Shown here piece after piece: positions 1 to 6,187 of a DNA stretch of 14,006 nt. The position numbers were made by a program, and so were the translations under genes. The notes under the pieces were generated by a model. That model did no database searches, was not told the DNA's origin, and saw only the letters and a list, made by a program, of their open reading frames with translations. Origin of the DNA: a bacterium (GTDB lineage Bacteria; Cyanobacteriota; Vampirovibrionia; Gastranaerophilales; Gastranaerophilaceae); contig JAKSUP010000013.1 of assembly GCA_024408905.1 (NCBI GenBank), positions 1 to 14,006 on the forward strand, in the 5' to 3' direction. Position 1 is the stretch's first letter. Each line of letters starts with the position of its first letter.

Positions 1-45
1 TGCGTTTTCTTTTCTTTACATTGCAAAAAAAGAAAAGAAAATGCA
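1..45. repeat. Long A/T hairpin at the left edge
   Basis: Positions 1-17 and 29-45 are inverted copies of each other (17 bp, one G/A difference that becomes a G-U wobble in RNA), separated by an 11-base loop. The arms are TC-rich and AG-rich. It could be a terminator stem of a gene left of the window or part of an interspersed repeat; the window edge prevents a choice. Confidence 0.5.
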
Positions 46-67
46 CATAGATAAAAAAAATAGTAAA

Positions 68-114
68 ACCCCCTCCTGCCTTTCAGGCACCCTCCCCCTA
101 GGAGAGGGAATTCC
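68..114. repeat. GC-rich REP-like palindromic element
   Basis: A GC-rich block stands out in an AT-rich surround. It holds a 5-bp stem TGCCT/AGGCA (77-81 with 85-89, loop TTC) and a second stem CCCTC/GAGGG (90-94 with 104-108) whose loop contains CCTAGG, then GGAATTCC (107-114). On the minus strand it reads as a stem followed by TTTT. The C-run, hairpin, CTAGGAGAGGG layout resembles interspersed intergenic palindromes seen in many bacterial genomes, so it is probably one of several copies; that is inference. Confidence 0.5.
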
Positions 115-125
115 TACCAACACAT

Positions 126-210
126 CAAAATATATATTTTGTTGAAAAATTTGAATAAATTTTTGACATGCGTTTTCTATAACTTTAGTTATAGAATCAT
201 ACTAAAGTTA
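126..210. promoter_or_regulatory. Palindrome and alternative stem-loops upstream of flagellin
   Basis: Positions 126-141 form a perfect 16-bp palindrome (CAAAATATATATTTTG). Downstream, TTCTATAAC (175-183) pairs perfectly with GTTATAGAA (188-196), and TAACTTTAGT (180-189) pairs perfectly with ACTAAAGTTA (201-210). The two stems share bases 180-189, so only one can form at a time. ATACTAAAGTT recurs at 199-209 and 326-336. A TTGACA lies at 163-168, but no well-spaced -10 was found. The role is unknown; an operator or a leader switch are both possible. Confidence 0.4.
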
Positions 211-337
211 GAAATTGAATGTACATAAAGTAGTATTTCTTGTAAAAAGTTAAAAATTCCCAATTTTCAAAACTCAATAAAATCAATACTTTTCAGGTGA
301 TATCTAATACATATGGAGGATTGTTATACTAAAGTTG

Positions 338-364
338 TAAAGTTTATTTTTTGCGTGCCGTAAA
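338..364 (+). promoter_or_regulatory. Sigma-28 (FliA) promoter of the flagellin gene
   Basis: TAAAGTTT at 338-345 matches the FliA -35 exactly. After 11 bases (346-356) comes GCCGTAAA at 357-364, close to the -10 consensus GCCGATAA. The spacing equals the consensus for class III flagellar promoters. Transcription should start near 371, giving a leader of about 36 bases. The match and the flagellin directly downstream support each other. Confidence 0.85.
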
Positions 365-406
365 TCATGGGGAAAGGCAAATAAAAAATTTGAAAGGAAA
401 TTTATT

Positions 407-1552
407 ATGGGGTCAACATCAACAATTACGATCAACACGAATTTGGCGTCATTGACCTGTCAAAAAAACCTTAGAGATGCAACTCAAGGTATGAACACCG
501 CAATGGAGAGATTATCCACAGGCTTCAGGGTAAACTCTGCCAGAGATGACGCTGCCGGCTATTCAGTAGCCAAAGCAATGGAAGCCAAAATTAATGGTTA
601 TGATATCATTGAAACAAATGCTCAAATGGGTTTAGATATGTTAACCACCCAAGAAGGTATTTTGGATATCATCAACAGTTATTTACAAAGAATTCGTGAC
701 TTAACTATGCAAGCTGCGAACGGAACTTATGGTTCATCTTCATTGAACTCACTCAAAACTGAAGTTATACAAAGAATGGATGAAATCAACCGTTTATGTG
801 TAATCTCAGATTACAACGGCATGAATTTATTAGATGGTTCCAGAAAAGATGATATTAACTTGCAAGTTGGTCTCTACTCAAACCAAAGATGCGTAATCAG
901 TATGGATTCGTTCTTGTTTAAAAGTGCTATGTCAACTATCGTTATGGGCTTCAATTCAGCTGCTTCTGATTTATCAACAGAGGATAAACCCGGATATTTG
1001 AATTTGAAAGCAAAAGCTGACAAAGACGTAGAAAACGGATACATTTACCAAGCTCGTTATATTAATTCAAATGGTGAATTAACAGATGCTGATGGCAACG
1101 TGTTGCCACCAGGAGCTGATCCTGTGTATATGCCTGGGTATTATCAATCAGCTTTAGCTGCAACCTTGGCTGAAACTGGAGCAATTGTATATGATGGTTC
1201 ATCTACAAGTGCTACAATCCAACCGGGAAAACTGACAATTGAAGCAATGTGTAATGCAATCTACAGAAACGATAACTCTGCACGTGCATTTATCGATAAT
1301 ATTGATAAAGCTATCGAAAATATCTCTTTAAGATGTACCAAAATTGGTGCTTATATGAACAGATTAGATTCTGCAATAGCAGCTACTGACGTTCAAAGAG
1401 AAAACTTGATTGAATCAAGATCAACAATCATAGATGCTGATGTAGCAAAAGAATCTTCTAACTACATTAAGTATCAAATCTTGCAACAATCAACAGCAAC
1501 ATTGTTATCAACAGCTAACCAACAGCCACAGATAGCACTAAACTTGCTGTAG
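407..1552 (+). CDS. fliC: Flagellin
   Basis: Subunit of the flagellar filament, 381 residues. The N-terminal D0/D1 region (about 1-165) carries the family signature around residues 36-60 (LSTGFRVNSARDDAAGY) and the segment LQRIRDLTMQAANGT (93-107). Residues about 170-275 are the variable surface domain. The C-terminal D1/D0 (about 279-381) ends in a typical QILQQSTATLLSTANQQPQ helix and NLL tail. There is no signal peptide, as expected for type III export. AAAGGAAA at 393-400 precedes the ATG by about 7-9 bases. It is expressed from the FliA promoter at 338-364 and closed by a hairpin at 1613-1637, so it is a single-gene unit. Oddly, it has five cysteines (18, 131, 162, 282, 310), where most flagellins have none or few. 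No other flagellar gene lies in the window. Family identity is certain; the symbol is generic. Confidence 0.96.
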   Translation: MGSTSTITINTNLASLTCQKNLRDATQGMNTAMERLSTGFRVNSARDDAAGYSVAKAMEAKINGYDIIETNAQMGLDMLTTQEGILDIINSYLQRIRDLTMQAANGTYGSSSLNSLKTEVIQRMDEINRLCVISDYNGMNLLDGSRKDDINLQVGLYSNQRCVISMDSFLFKSAMSTIVMGFNSAASDLSTEDKPGYLNLKAKADKDVENGYIYQARYINSNGELTDADGNVLPPGADPVYMPGYYQSALAATLAETGAIVYDGSSTSATIQPGKLTIEAMCNAIYRNDNSARAFIDNIDKAIENISLRCTKIGAYMNRLDSAIAATDVQRENLIESRSTIIDADVAKESSNYIKYQILQQSTATLLSTANQQPQIALNLL

Positions 1553-1612
1553 TCTGTTAAAAATCAACTAAGAAATTTATTGCGGAACAAAAATATAAAT
1601 GTCCTTTCAAAT

Positions 1613-1645
1613 ACTCCTGCTTATTTTAAGCAGGAGTTGTCTTAT
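1613..1645 (+). terminator. Hairpin terminator after flagellin
   Basis: ACTCCTGCTTA (1613-1623) and TAAGCAGGAGT (1627-1637) form a perfect 11-bp stem with a TTT loop. The tract after it (TGTCTTATT) is T-rich but broken. It lies between the convergent ends of flagellin and the glutaredoxin gene and may serve both. Confidence 0.75.
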
Positions 1646-1647
1646 TA

Positions 1648-1878
1648 TTAAAGAAGAGTTTTTGCATATTCGATAATATCACTTGATTCGTACATTTGGA
1701 TATTTCTATCATGATCAACCATAAAAGGTACTTGTCGTTTCCCACCTATTTTTATTAATGACTCCTCAGATGCTTCATCTGCAATATTTATTTTTCTGTA
1801 TTTAATATTGTGACCATCCATATATTCCATCACTTTTTTACAATAAGGACATGTCTCAAGTATAAATAGATCTATCAT
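1648..1878 (-). CDS. Glutaredoxin
   Basis: Small thiol-disulfide oxidoreductase of 76 residues, a normal length for a class I glutaredoxin. The redox motif CPYC is at residues 10-13, right after the first beta strand. The cis-proline loop is QVPF with Pro51, and the end carries the usual YESSDIIEY helix region (63-71) that helps bind glutathione or another thiol. The minus-strand leader has AGGAGG 8 bases before the ATG, fixing the start. It is transcribed away from panD and faces the flagellin terminator. It probably reduces cytosolic protein disulfides or ribonucleotide reductase; the true partner cannot be seen. The family is certain, the sub-type (NrdH-like or GrxC-like) is not. Confidence 0.92.
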   Translation of the reverse strand: MIDLFILETCPYCKKVMEYMDGHNIKYRKINIADEASEESLIKIGGKRQVPFMVDHDRNIQMYESSDIIEYAKTLL

Positions 1879-1984
1879 ATAAATTCCCTCCTAATGATAA
1901 TATTAACTGATTTTAAAATGTTTTGTATTAATCAGCTATGTAATTTTTTTTTGTGATAGCATGAAGTTAAGAGGAAATATAAAT

Positions 1985-2344
1985 ATGTTATTTGAATTTT
2001 TACACGCTAAAATACATAGAGCTACTATTACGGACTCAAATTTAAACTATGTCGGTTCAATAACAATCGATGAGGAGTTTTTAGAAAAAGCAAATATTAG
2101 AGAGTGGGAAAAAGTAGAAATCCTTGATATTAATAATGGTGAAAGATTTCAAACTTATGCATTAAAAGGGAAAAAAGGTTCTAAATGTTTTTGCGTAAAC
2201 GGTGCTGCTGCAAGAAAAGTCCAAACCGGTGATAAAATTATTATTGTTACCTATGCGCAAATGACAGAAGACGAAATTAAAAATCATAAACCAACTATTG
2301 TGCAGGTTGGCGATAATAATGAAATCATTAGTTATGGAAAATAA
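1985..2344 (+). CDS. panD: Aspartate 1-decarboxylase (pyruvoyl enzyme)
   Basis: Makes beta-alanine from L-aspartate for pantothenate and CoA synthesis. An in-frame ATG exists at 1961, but the start at 1985 has GAGGA at 1971-1975 with 9-base spacing, and it places the self-cleavage pair at the family position Gly24-Ser25 (YVGS), where Ser25 becomes the pyruvoyl group. Lys9, His11, Arg54, Thr57 and Tyr58 then also fall at their known positions, followed by the NGAAA loop. The protein is 119 residues, within the family range (E. coli PanD is 126). The proenzyme splits into a 24-residue beta chain and a 95-residue alpha chain. It stands alone here, without panB or panC. Confidence 0.96.
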   Translation: MLFEFLHAKIHRATITDSNLNYVGSITIDEEFLEKANIREWEKVEILDINNGERFQTYALKGKKGSKCFCVNGAAARKVQTGDKIIIVTYAQMTEDEIKNHKPTIVQVGDNNEIISYGK

Positions 2345-2476
2345 GAAACCTCAAAGTGGTAAAAAGAGAAAATAGTTTTCAAGAAGCACCAAAAACATGG
2401 GTATTAACATTGATAAGAATGAATATTACGAAATCAAAACATCTTCTACAAATTACCCTGAGGATTATTTTAGATG

Positions 2477-3025
2477 TTAATCCAGTATTTTTACACTATT
2501 TCCGGAGCTAAAATTCTCGTTTATAACTCTATATCCCCCACCAAATATACCGTTTGAAAACTGGTCTATTCTTGAGCCACTGAATCCTGGAGTATAACTA
2601 TTGTACATTCCTGTTGAATAGTTAGGCATAAAGCTTGGAGTGATACCTGTTGCTTGACCTGAAAAATAATTTCCGATTGTGTTTAATATTGACCGTCTAT
2701 AGTTATTTTGTGGCCTTGATAATATAGCATTCTCGACATTTTTATATCTTGTAACAATGTCCCCATCTTGTATTGAGCCAAAAGCCAAGCTTTCCAGTCT
2801 TTCCAGACGCGAAATATCACTTTCATTAGAATAACATTTTCTCATCGCATATTTTTCCAAATTGCTTAAATTAGAGTTTGGAATATTTCTGTAATATGAA
2901 TTGTTATAATTATACGGACTAAGATATGGATTTCTGTAATAGTATGGATGCTGGGTAGTAACAGTGTAAGCAAATACAGGCATCACATTTAAAATTAAAA
3001 CAAATAAAATTATCAAATTTTTCAT
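2477..3025 (-). CDS. Secreted Tyr/Asn-rich protein with an RLERLE..FG segment
   Basis: 182 residues of unknown function. Residues 1-19 look like a signal peptide: KN, then a hydrophobic core, then VFA before Tyr20. Residues 20-52 are rich in Tyr, Asn, Pro and Ser. Residues 53-103 look helical and contain SRLERLESLAFGSIQDGDI. From memory, this pattern (RLERLE, a few residues, FG, then GD..TRY) recurs in secreted or wall-associated proteins of Melainabacteria and cyanobacteria, but I cannot confirm that here. The rest is Gly/Ser/Asn/Tyr-rich and low in complexity. GGAGG lies 7 bases before the ATG. It is divergent from the PurD-like gene, with 94 bases between the two starts. No enzyme motif was found. 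Confidence 0.75.
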   Translation of the reverse strand: MKNLIILFVLILNVMPVFAYTVTTQHPYYYRNPYLSPYNYNNSYYRNIPNSNLSNLEKYAMRKCYSNESDISRLERLESLAFGSIQDGDIVTRYKNVENAILSRPQNNYRRSILNTIGNYFSGQATGITPSFMPNYSTGMYNSYTPGFSGSRIDQFSNGIFGGGYRVINENFSSGNSVKILD

Positions 3026-3103
3026 GTTGAATCCTCCAATTAAACTGTAAAATGCCCAAAGATAAATAAAATTCTACAACTGTCTAAAATTTATTGTTAA
3101 TTA

Positions 3104-3112
3104 TGGTATAAT
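3104..3112 (+). promoter_or_regulatory. Extended -10 promoter, likely giving a leaderless mRNA
   Basis: TGG followed by TATAAT (3107-3112) is a perfect extended -10. Transcription would begin about 7-8 bases on, at 3119-3120, which is the A of the ATG at 3120. No Shine-Dalgarno is visible before either possible start (3111 or 3120). The ATG at 3111 overlaps the -10 itself and would not be in this transcript. Confidence 0.6.
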
Positions 3113-3119
3113 GTTTGAC

Positions 3120-4379
3120 ATGGATAAAAAGATTTTAATTATAGGAAATTCTGTAAAAGCGTATGCTTTAGCAAAATATTTATCAAAAATTTGCACGGTA
3201 TATGTTGCACCTGGTACTGATACAATAAAAGAATTCGCAGAATGTATTGATATTAGAGAAAATGCAGTTCCTGAATTGTTAGAATTTGCAATGGAAACTG
3301 GAATAGACATGACTATACCGGTTTCGGCGCTGACACTAAGCACTGACATTGTAAAAAAATTCGCAGACAATAATTTGCAAATATTTGCGCCATTAAAAGA
3401 GGCACACAAAATAGTTAATGATAAAACTTTGGCAAAAAAAATTCTGTATAAATTAAGAATTCCTACTCCAAAATTTGGCATATTTGAAAAACAAGCCATG
3501 GCATTAGACTATATAAAGAATTTAGACAAGCCTTTTGTCATAAAAACAAATGAACCATCCAGTGCTGTTGTATTATCTTCCAATACACCTGCAAAAAACA
3601 TAGTAGAATGTATGTTTGCTAAACAACAACAACGCGTACTAATTGAAGATTATGTCTGTGGTACTCCATTTTCTTTTTATGCAATTACAGACGGATATAA
3701 AGCGTTGCCATTCGGTACCTCCCTTTTATATAAACATTCATTAGAGGGAGACGGAGGACAACTAACTTCCGGCATGGGAGCTTGCTCACCGAACAACAAA
3801 CTAACTATTGAAAATGAAAAATATTTATTGGAAAAAGTGATTTATCCAACATTAGAATTTTTGGAGCGAGAAGGCAATCCATATATCGGAATATTAGGAG
3901 TTAATGGAATTTTAACAGATAATAATGTAATCCAAATTCTCGGTTATCAATCTTTTATGCAAGATTCTGACTGCCAAGCTATATTAGACTGTTTAGATAC
4001 AGAATTGTATAATCTGATGTCATCCTGCATAATTGGTTCTTTTAGTGATGAAATAGATATTGTAGAACAAAAAGATATCAATGCCATATCTTTAGTCATT
4101 CAGTGTAAAAATAAAGATAATTCCGAAAACACAATATATGGACTGGATGAAATAGATGATGAACTAACTGTTAATTATTTCCCATCTGTGAAGAAAAACA
4201 AATATTGCGAATATGAAGCAACTAACGGTGCCGTATTAGTTTTAACAACTAATGCAAAAACTGTAAATTCTGCAGTTAATAAGATTTATAGCGAAGCATC
4301 CAGACTAAACTTTAAGGGGATTTCATATCGCAAAGACATATGTAAGCCAATAGATAAAAGCTTTTTTGCAGATTGTTAA
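3120..4379 (+). CDS. Divergent PurD-like ATP-grasp protein
   Basis: 419 residues from the start at 3120 (422 from 3111). The layout follows phosphoribosylamine-glycine ligase (GARS, PurD) end to end: an N-terminal KILIIGN strand, IPTP before the ATP-grasp domain, SGMGACSP (217-224) for the GGMGAYSP motif, YPTLEFL for WPTVKGM, and a final SYRKDI. Yet the catalytic signatures are gone. GGREHA after IGN is SVKAYA, the GPEAPLV segment is PVSALTL, the KADGLAAGKGV lysine/glycine loop is KTNEPSSAVVL, and the metal-binding EFNCRFGDPETQ is LGYQSFMQDSDCQ. It may have lost ligase activity or changed substrate. I choose 3120 because the promoter at 3104-3112 would start transcription there and MDKKILIIG fits the family start. 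Family homology is confident; function is open. Confidence 0.8.
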   Translation: MDKKILIIGNSVKAYALAKYLSKICTVYVAPGTDTIKEFAECIDIRENAVPELLEFAMETGIDMTIPVSALTLSTDIVKKFADNNLQIFAPLKEAHKIVNDKTLAKKILYKLRIPTPKFGIFEKQAMALDYIKNLDKPFVIKTNEPSSAVVLSSNTPAKNIVECMFAKQQQRVLIEDYVCGTPFSFYAITDGYKALPFGTSLLYKHSLEGDGGQLTSGMGACSPNNKLTIENEKYLLEKVIYPTLEFLEREGNPYIGILGVNGILTDNNVIQILGYQSFMQDSDCQAILDCLDTELYNLMSSCIIGSFSDEIDIVEQKDINAISLVIQCKNKDNSENTIYGLDEIDDELTVNYFPSVKKNKYCEYEATNGAVLVLTTNAKTVNSAVNKIYSEASRLNFKGISYRKDICKPIDKSFFADC

Positions 4380-4390
4380 CTTTTGTTAAC
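4375..4390. repeat. GTTAAC-TTTT-GTTAAC inverted repeat at the stop codon
   Basis: GTTAAC occurs at 4375-4380 and 4385-4390 around TTTT, making a 6-bp stem that includes the stop codon of the PurD-like gene. No T-run follows it, so it is a weak terminator at best. Confidence 0.3.
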
Positions 4391-4409
4391 TAAATAAAAT
4401 AAAAAAAGG

Positions 4410-4440
4410 CAATTTTATAATCTCAAAATACTTTATATAT
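4410..4440 (+). promoter_or_regulatory. Shared promoter block, copy 1 (ribbon-helix-helix gene)
   Basis: CAATTTT (4410-4416), 7 bases, then CAAAATACTTTATATAT (4424-4440). The same two blocks with the same 7-base gap recur at 8042-8072. TATATA at 4434-4439 could be the -10, with CAATTT 18 bases upstream in the -35 place. The start codon is 56 bases past the block. Confidence 0.5.
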
Positions 4441-4495
4441 ACATAGAACACATAAATAGGATACAAAGTATAAAAGTATAAAAAAGGAGACACTC

Positions 4496-4684
4496 ATGGC
4501 AAGAGTTTTAATTTCAATGCCTGAAGATTTTTTGGGCAAAATTGACCAAGTAGCAGATTCAGAAAGCAGATCAAGATCAGAATTGATTAGAGAAGCTTTG
4601 AGAAGTTATATTACAAAATCACAAGTTAGAAATAGTGGATTAGCAGATAAAAATGCTCGAATATTGGAGGCGCTACTAGATTAG
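4496..4684 (+). CDS. Ribbon-helix-helix (CopG-type) regulator
   Basis: 62 residues. MARVLISMPEDFLGKID gives the DNA-contacting beta strand (residues 3-8), followed by helix A and the RSRSELIREALRSYI helix B (25-39), which is typical of CopG/Arc/MetJ proteins that bind operators as dimers. AAGGAG about 8 bases before the ATG fixes the start. The C-terminal tail is short (NARILEALLD). No toxin gene follows, so it looks like a stand-alone regulator rather than half of a toxin-antitoxin pair. In the -1 frame a further 16 or so sensible codons run past the stop to 4728, which may mark a frameshift or chance. Its promoter-like block is shared with the small gene at 8103. Confidence 0.88.
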   Translation: MARVLISMPEDFLGKIDQVADSESRSRSELIREALRSYITKSQVRNSGLADKNARILEALLD

Positions 4685-4854
4685 AAGCTGGGGAATTAGT
4701 TGATTCTGCACAAAAGCTTTTTAGTTAATAGCTAATTAGTGAATAGTGAGGAGAAGACGAGGAGGAAAAACAGAGAATTAGTAAACACGAGCAAACACGA
4801 GGCAAGCACCCACGAGGAAAACACGATGATGGGTAAAAATTGCAAACAACCATT
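4685..4854. other. Repeat-rich spacer without a clear gene
   Basis: The spacer starts with TTAATAGCTAATTAGTGAATAGTGAGG (written here as one run of related TAGT/TAAT words) and continues with GACGAGGAGG. It then holds four CACGA(G) motifs: AAACACGAG at 4783-4791 and 4793-4801, CACGAG at 4811-4816, and AAAACACGA at 4818-4826. No credible coding frame with a ribosome binding site was found. The composition (purine-rich, with CG steps) differs from the neighbouring genes. Confidence 0.4.
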
Positions 4855-4890
4855 GGAATTCTGTATTAAAAAAAGAATTCCTTTTTTTTT
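4855..4890 (+). terminator. Intrinsic terminator before the MFS gene
   Basis: GGAATTC (4855-4861) and GAATTCC (4875-4881) form a 7-bp stem with a 13-base A-rich loop, followed by nine T (4882-4890). It ends transcription coming from the ribbon-helix-helix gene. Confidence 0.8.
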
Positions 4891-4896
4891 GTTTTA

Positions 4897-4925
4897 TTGA
4901 CTAGGCTTTATATTCGGAGTAATTT
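4897..4925 (+). promoter_or_regulatory. Sigma-70 type promoter of the MFS gene
   Basis: TTGACT (4897-4902), 17 bases, TAATTT (4920-4925). The start of transcription would fall near 4932, just before GAAGGG (4935-4940), which lies 8 bases from the ATG. Confidence 0.5.
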
Positions 4926-4948
4926 AGTTATAGCGAAGGGTATAGTTT

Positions 4949-6187
4949 ATGGGAAAGAACAACTTAATTTTAAAATTTTGTTTGCTTTCTATTGGTGTTT
5001 TATTTTATTTCTTTGCAACATTTCAGCGTATGGCAATTCCAGGAGCGACATTTGATATCTTAGAACAGGAATTGCATGTCGCTGCCCCATATATCACTGC
5101 TTTTGGCGCTATATTCATGTATGTTTATGCATTTGGCCAATTAATTATGGGGGTATTAGTTGATAGATACGGTGGATATAGGGTTATGCTTGGTGGATGC
5201 ACACTTTTAGCAATCGGAGGTCTACTTTTTCCAATAACTTCTAACTTACCTATAATGTATTTAAGTCGTGGCTTAATTGGATTTGGAGCGAGTTCATTTT
5301 ATTTAAGCTTAATAAAAGAGTTAAAAAATATTTATGCAGATAAAGACTTTGGAATAGCTATTGCAATAATGTTATTTATCGGTTATACAGGAGGAATTTT
5401 TGCAAACGCACCTTTCGTATACCTGATGAGGTACACTTCTTGGCGTGAAATTTTGTTTATTATAGCAATTATTCTTATTATAGCAACCGTTATTTTTTCA
5501 ATAATACTTGCATTAATTCCACAAACTCCAATTAACAAGTATGTTGTGCTTCGCCCAACTCCATTTCAAATAGTTTTACATAAACCACATAACAGATACT
5601 TATTTACTTTTGCTTGTTGCAATTTCGGAATATCTTATGTAATACAAGCTATTATCGGTAAAAAATTTATAGAAGATTTTTGCTTATATTCCACATCTAA
5701 AGCTGCTATGATTCTGTCAATTATAGCTATAGTTTCGGCTTTTTTCAATATAATTAATGCTTCTGTTTGTAAATTTCTCAATAATAAAAGAGTAATATTT
5801 TTAAAATATGCATCAGTTGTTACTTTTTTATCATTACTATTAATATGCATATTTATAATGTTTGATATAAAAACTATAATGATTGCAATTATTTTATGTA
5901 TAGTTGCTGCCAATGCAAGCCTTTCTTCTTTGTTAATACCTGTCTTGCATCAAACAAATTGCAGCAGAGTGTCAGGAACAGCAGTAAGCATTATGAACTT
6001 CTGTTTCTTCATGATGGTTGGTATTCTGGGAACATTAACAGGTTTTATATTAAAAGTATTTGAACCAATAAGGAGAGGTGACACTTTAGTCTACACTAAC
6101 AATTCATATCTGTTACTATTTGGAACCTTCTTGTTATTAAGTGTTTATGAAATGTATAGGGCAATGAAATTATCTAACAAATATTAG
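4949..6187 (+). CDS. MFS transporter
   Basis: 412 residues, the usual length for a 12-helix major facilitator. Hydrophobic segments run through the whole chain in two halves with a loop near residues 190-210. The loop between helices 2 and 3 carries the family motif A as GVLVDRYGGYRVM (about 68-80), followed by LGGCTLLAIGGLLFP. RGLIGFGAS (about 107-115) fits the helix 4 region. It sits in the inner membrane. The substrate is not visible: there is no sugar-, drug- or nitrate-specific signature, and no catabolic neighbours. It has its own promoter and GAAGGG ribosome binding site. Its 3' end overlaps the end of the convergent coaE by 14 bases (6174-6187), with no terminator between them. Confidence 0.9.
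   Translation: MGKNNLILKFCLLSIGVLFYFFATFQRMAIPGATFDILEQELHVAAPYITAFGAIFMYVYAFGQLIMGVLVDRYGGYRVMLGGCTLLAIGGLLFPITSNLPIMYLSRGLIGFGASSFYLSLIKELKNIYADKDFGIAIAIMLFIGYTGGIFANAPFVYLMRYTSWREILFIIAIILIIATVIFSIILALIPQTPINKYVVLRPTPFQIVLHKPHNRYLFTFACCNFGISYVIQAIIGKKFIEDFCLYSTSKAAMILSIIAIVSAFFNIINASVCKFLNNKRVIFLKYASVVTFLSLLLICIFIMFDIKTIMIAIILCIVAANASLSSLLIPVLHQTNCSRVSGTAVSIMNFCFFMMVGILGTLTGFILKVFEPIRRGDTLVYTNNSYLLLFGTFLLLSVYEMYRAMKLSNKY

Noticed and set aside
163..197. TTGACA with TATAGAAT as a housekeeping promoter
   Set aside because: The spacing is 21-23 bases, too long for a sigma-70 promoter; the FliA promoter nearer the gene explains expression.
1905..1936. CTGATT/AATCAG inverted repeat between glutaredoxin and panD as a riboswitch or operator
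   Set aside because: It is a 6-bp stem with a 17-base loop in AT-rich DNA, too weak to support.
2397..2480. 27-codon plus-strand frame after panD
   Set aside because: It has no Shine-Dalgarno or promoter, overlaps the end of the convergent gene, and is too short to support.
3101..3499. Minus-strand open frame over the start of the PurD-like gene
   Set aside because: It is a shadow: it has no ribosome binding site, its composition mirrors the sense gene, and the plus frame has clear homology.
4496..4740. Toxin-antitoxin pair led by the ribbon-helix-helix protein
   Set aside because: No toxin gene (RelE, MazF, PIN or other) follows; only a repeat-rich spacer and a terminator do.
5635..5913. 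Minus-strand open frame inside the MFS gene
   Set aside because: It lies wholly within a well-supported membrane protein gene and has no start signals.
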